Notes under the pieces: generated by a model
What the model was told of the DNA's origin: nothing
The model's database searches: none
What the model saw: only the letters and a program-made list of their open reading frames with translations
Made by a program: the position numbers and the translations under genes
Assembly: GCA_037349105.1 (NCBI GenBank)
Contig: JAYJMM010000106.1
Coordinates: 2,356,001-2,420,000 of the forward strand
Reading direction: 5' to 3'
DNA: 64,000 nt
Origin: Limnomonas spitsbergensis
Taxonomy: Eukaryota > Chlorophyta > Chlorophyceae > Chlamydomonadales
Shown here: positions 63,383 to 64,000 of the stretch, in pieces
Position numbering within the stretch: position 1 is the first letter of the stretch
Layout of the letters: each line of letters starts with the position of its first letter

Positions 63383-63640
63383 GGTCCACGTATGGCAGAT
63401 CCACGTATGGCAGATCCACGTATGGCAGATCCACATATGGCAGATCCACAAATGGCAGATCCACGTATGGCAGGTCCACGTATGGCAGATCCACGTATGG
63501 CATATCCACGAATGGCAGATCCACGTATGGCAGATCCACGTATGACAGATCCACGTATGGCAGATCCATGCATAGCGCATGGCAAAAGCACAGATCAACG
63601 TATAGGAGACCTACGCATGGCAGACACACGTGCTCTGCAG
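63383..63640 (+). repeat. 15-bp minisatellite
   Basis: About 16 units of ATGGCAGATCCACGT with point variants. Its 15-nt period keeps frames open on both strands (for example DPRMA repeats), but there is no sign of a gene around it. Confidence 0.93.
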
Positions 63641-64000
63641 ATCACACATGGCAGCTGCGGCGTTATGGGCAAGAGGGCATGCTACACTGTTTTCTTTAGT
63701 GAGCACCTCTGGGGGACAGCTGGGTAGGTGCTTGAAGCGTGCCCCTTAAATGATCACCTTTGACTGGGCCATTCAGGACTTGACATTGACAGACCTACGG
63801 CCGACTGCCTAAACGAGAGGGCATGATGCACAGAAACTCCTGGCTTTCATCTGGTATGCGTCTGAAATGTAGTGGAAATCCACTAGCTTGCTTCTGCGTT
63901 GGTGCGTGTGCTCTTGTATGTGGATGATATGTTTGATTTCATGCCATGATGGAGTGGTGCGCAGTTTCTTATTTTGCGATGATTTGTGCTTTGTTGCCAT
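63641..64000. other. Right-hand spacer, no gene seen
   Basis: No recognisable coding or RNA feature before the window ends. Confidence 0.4.

Noticed and set aside
63306..63629. DLPYVDLPYVD-type repeat protein
   Set aside because: A 15-bp minisatellite, open on both strands, with no start, splice or flanking coding signal.

Overview
The window looks like nuclear DNA of a green alga (Chlorophyta, prasinophyte-like; an inference). Reasons: genes with many GT-AG introns, two proteins with plastid-transit-like N-termini, a plastid-type 6-phosphogluconate dehydrogenase, and plant-type TTTAGGG/CCCTAAA motifs scattered through introns and spacers. No bacterial operons, rRNA, tRNA or CRISPR could be supported.

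Layout. (1) 11-5333, minus: complete plastid 6-phosphogluconate dehydrogenase in about 12 exons, all joined in phase. (2) 5334-11455: gene-free spacer with small inverted-repeat elements and dispersed repeats. (3) 11456-41061, plus: one DEAD-box RNA helicase of the DDX56/Dbp9 type. About 670 codons are spread over 29.6 kb, and most of its introns are swollen by minisatellites and by local copies of its own exon edges. (4) About 39430-45770 and 48435-54770: two direct copies of a 6.3-kb segment, separated by a 2.6-kb unique spacer. Each copy holds the last helicase exon(s), minus-strand coding-like exons and dispersed repeats. The spacer (45780-48430) holds a small multi-pass membrane protein gene and a terminal-inverted-repeat (TIR) element with an ORF. 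(5) 55000-63067, plus: six-exon gene for a plastid class-3-lipase-like protein in which the catalytic Ser and Asp positions appear to be Gly. (6) 63068-64000: one small transposable element, a 15-bp array and no visible gene.

The strongest unusual signal is genome-structural. At most splice junctions of all three multi-exon genes, the exon edge together with its splice site has been copied into the neighbouring intron, from one extra copy up to arrays of about 40 units. Donor-side copies lie downstream of the real exon and acceptor-side copies upstream of it, and they decay with distance. This creates many decoy splice sites and may be a route to intron growth or new introns.

Non-autonomous DNA transposons are also common. 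A roughly 190-bp family and a 153-bp element have CAGTG...CACTG ends and 8-bp target-site duplications (hAT-like). There is a 180-bp family with 20-bp TIRs, and two longer elements with ACCGTA ends. The genes show no shared pathway: one supplies NADPH in the plastid pentose phosphate pathway, one acts in nucleolar ribosome assembly, and one is related to plastid lipid metabolism.
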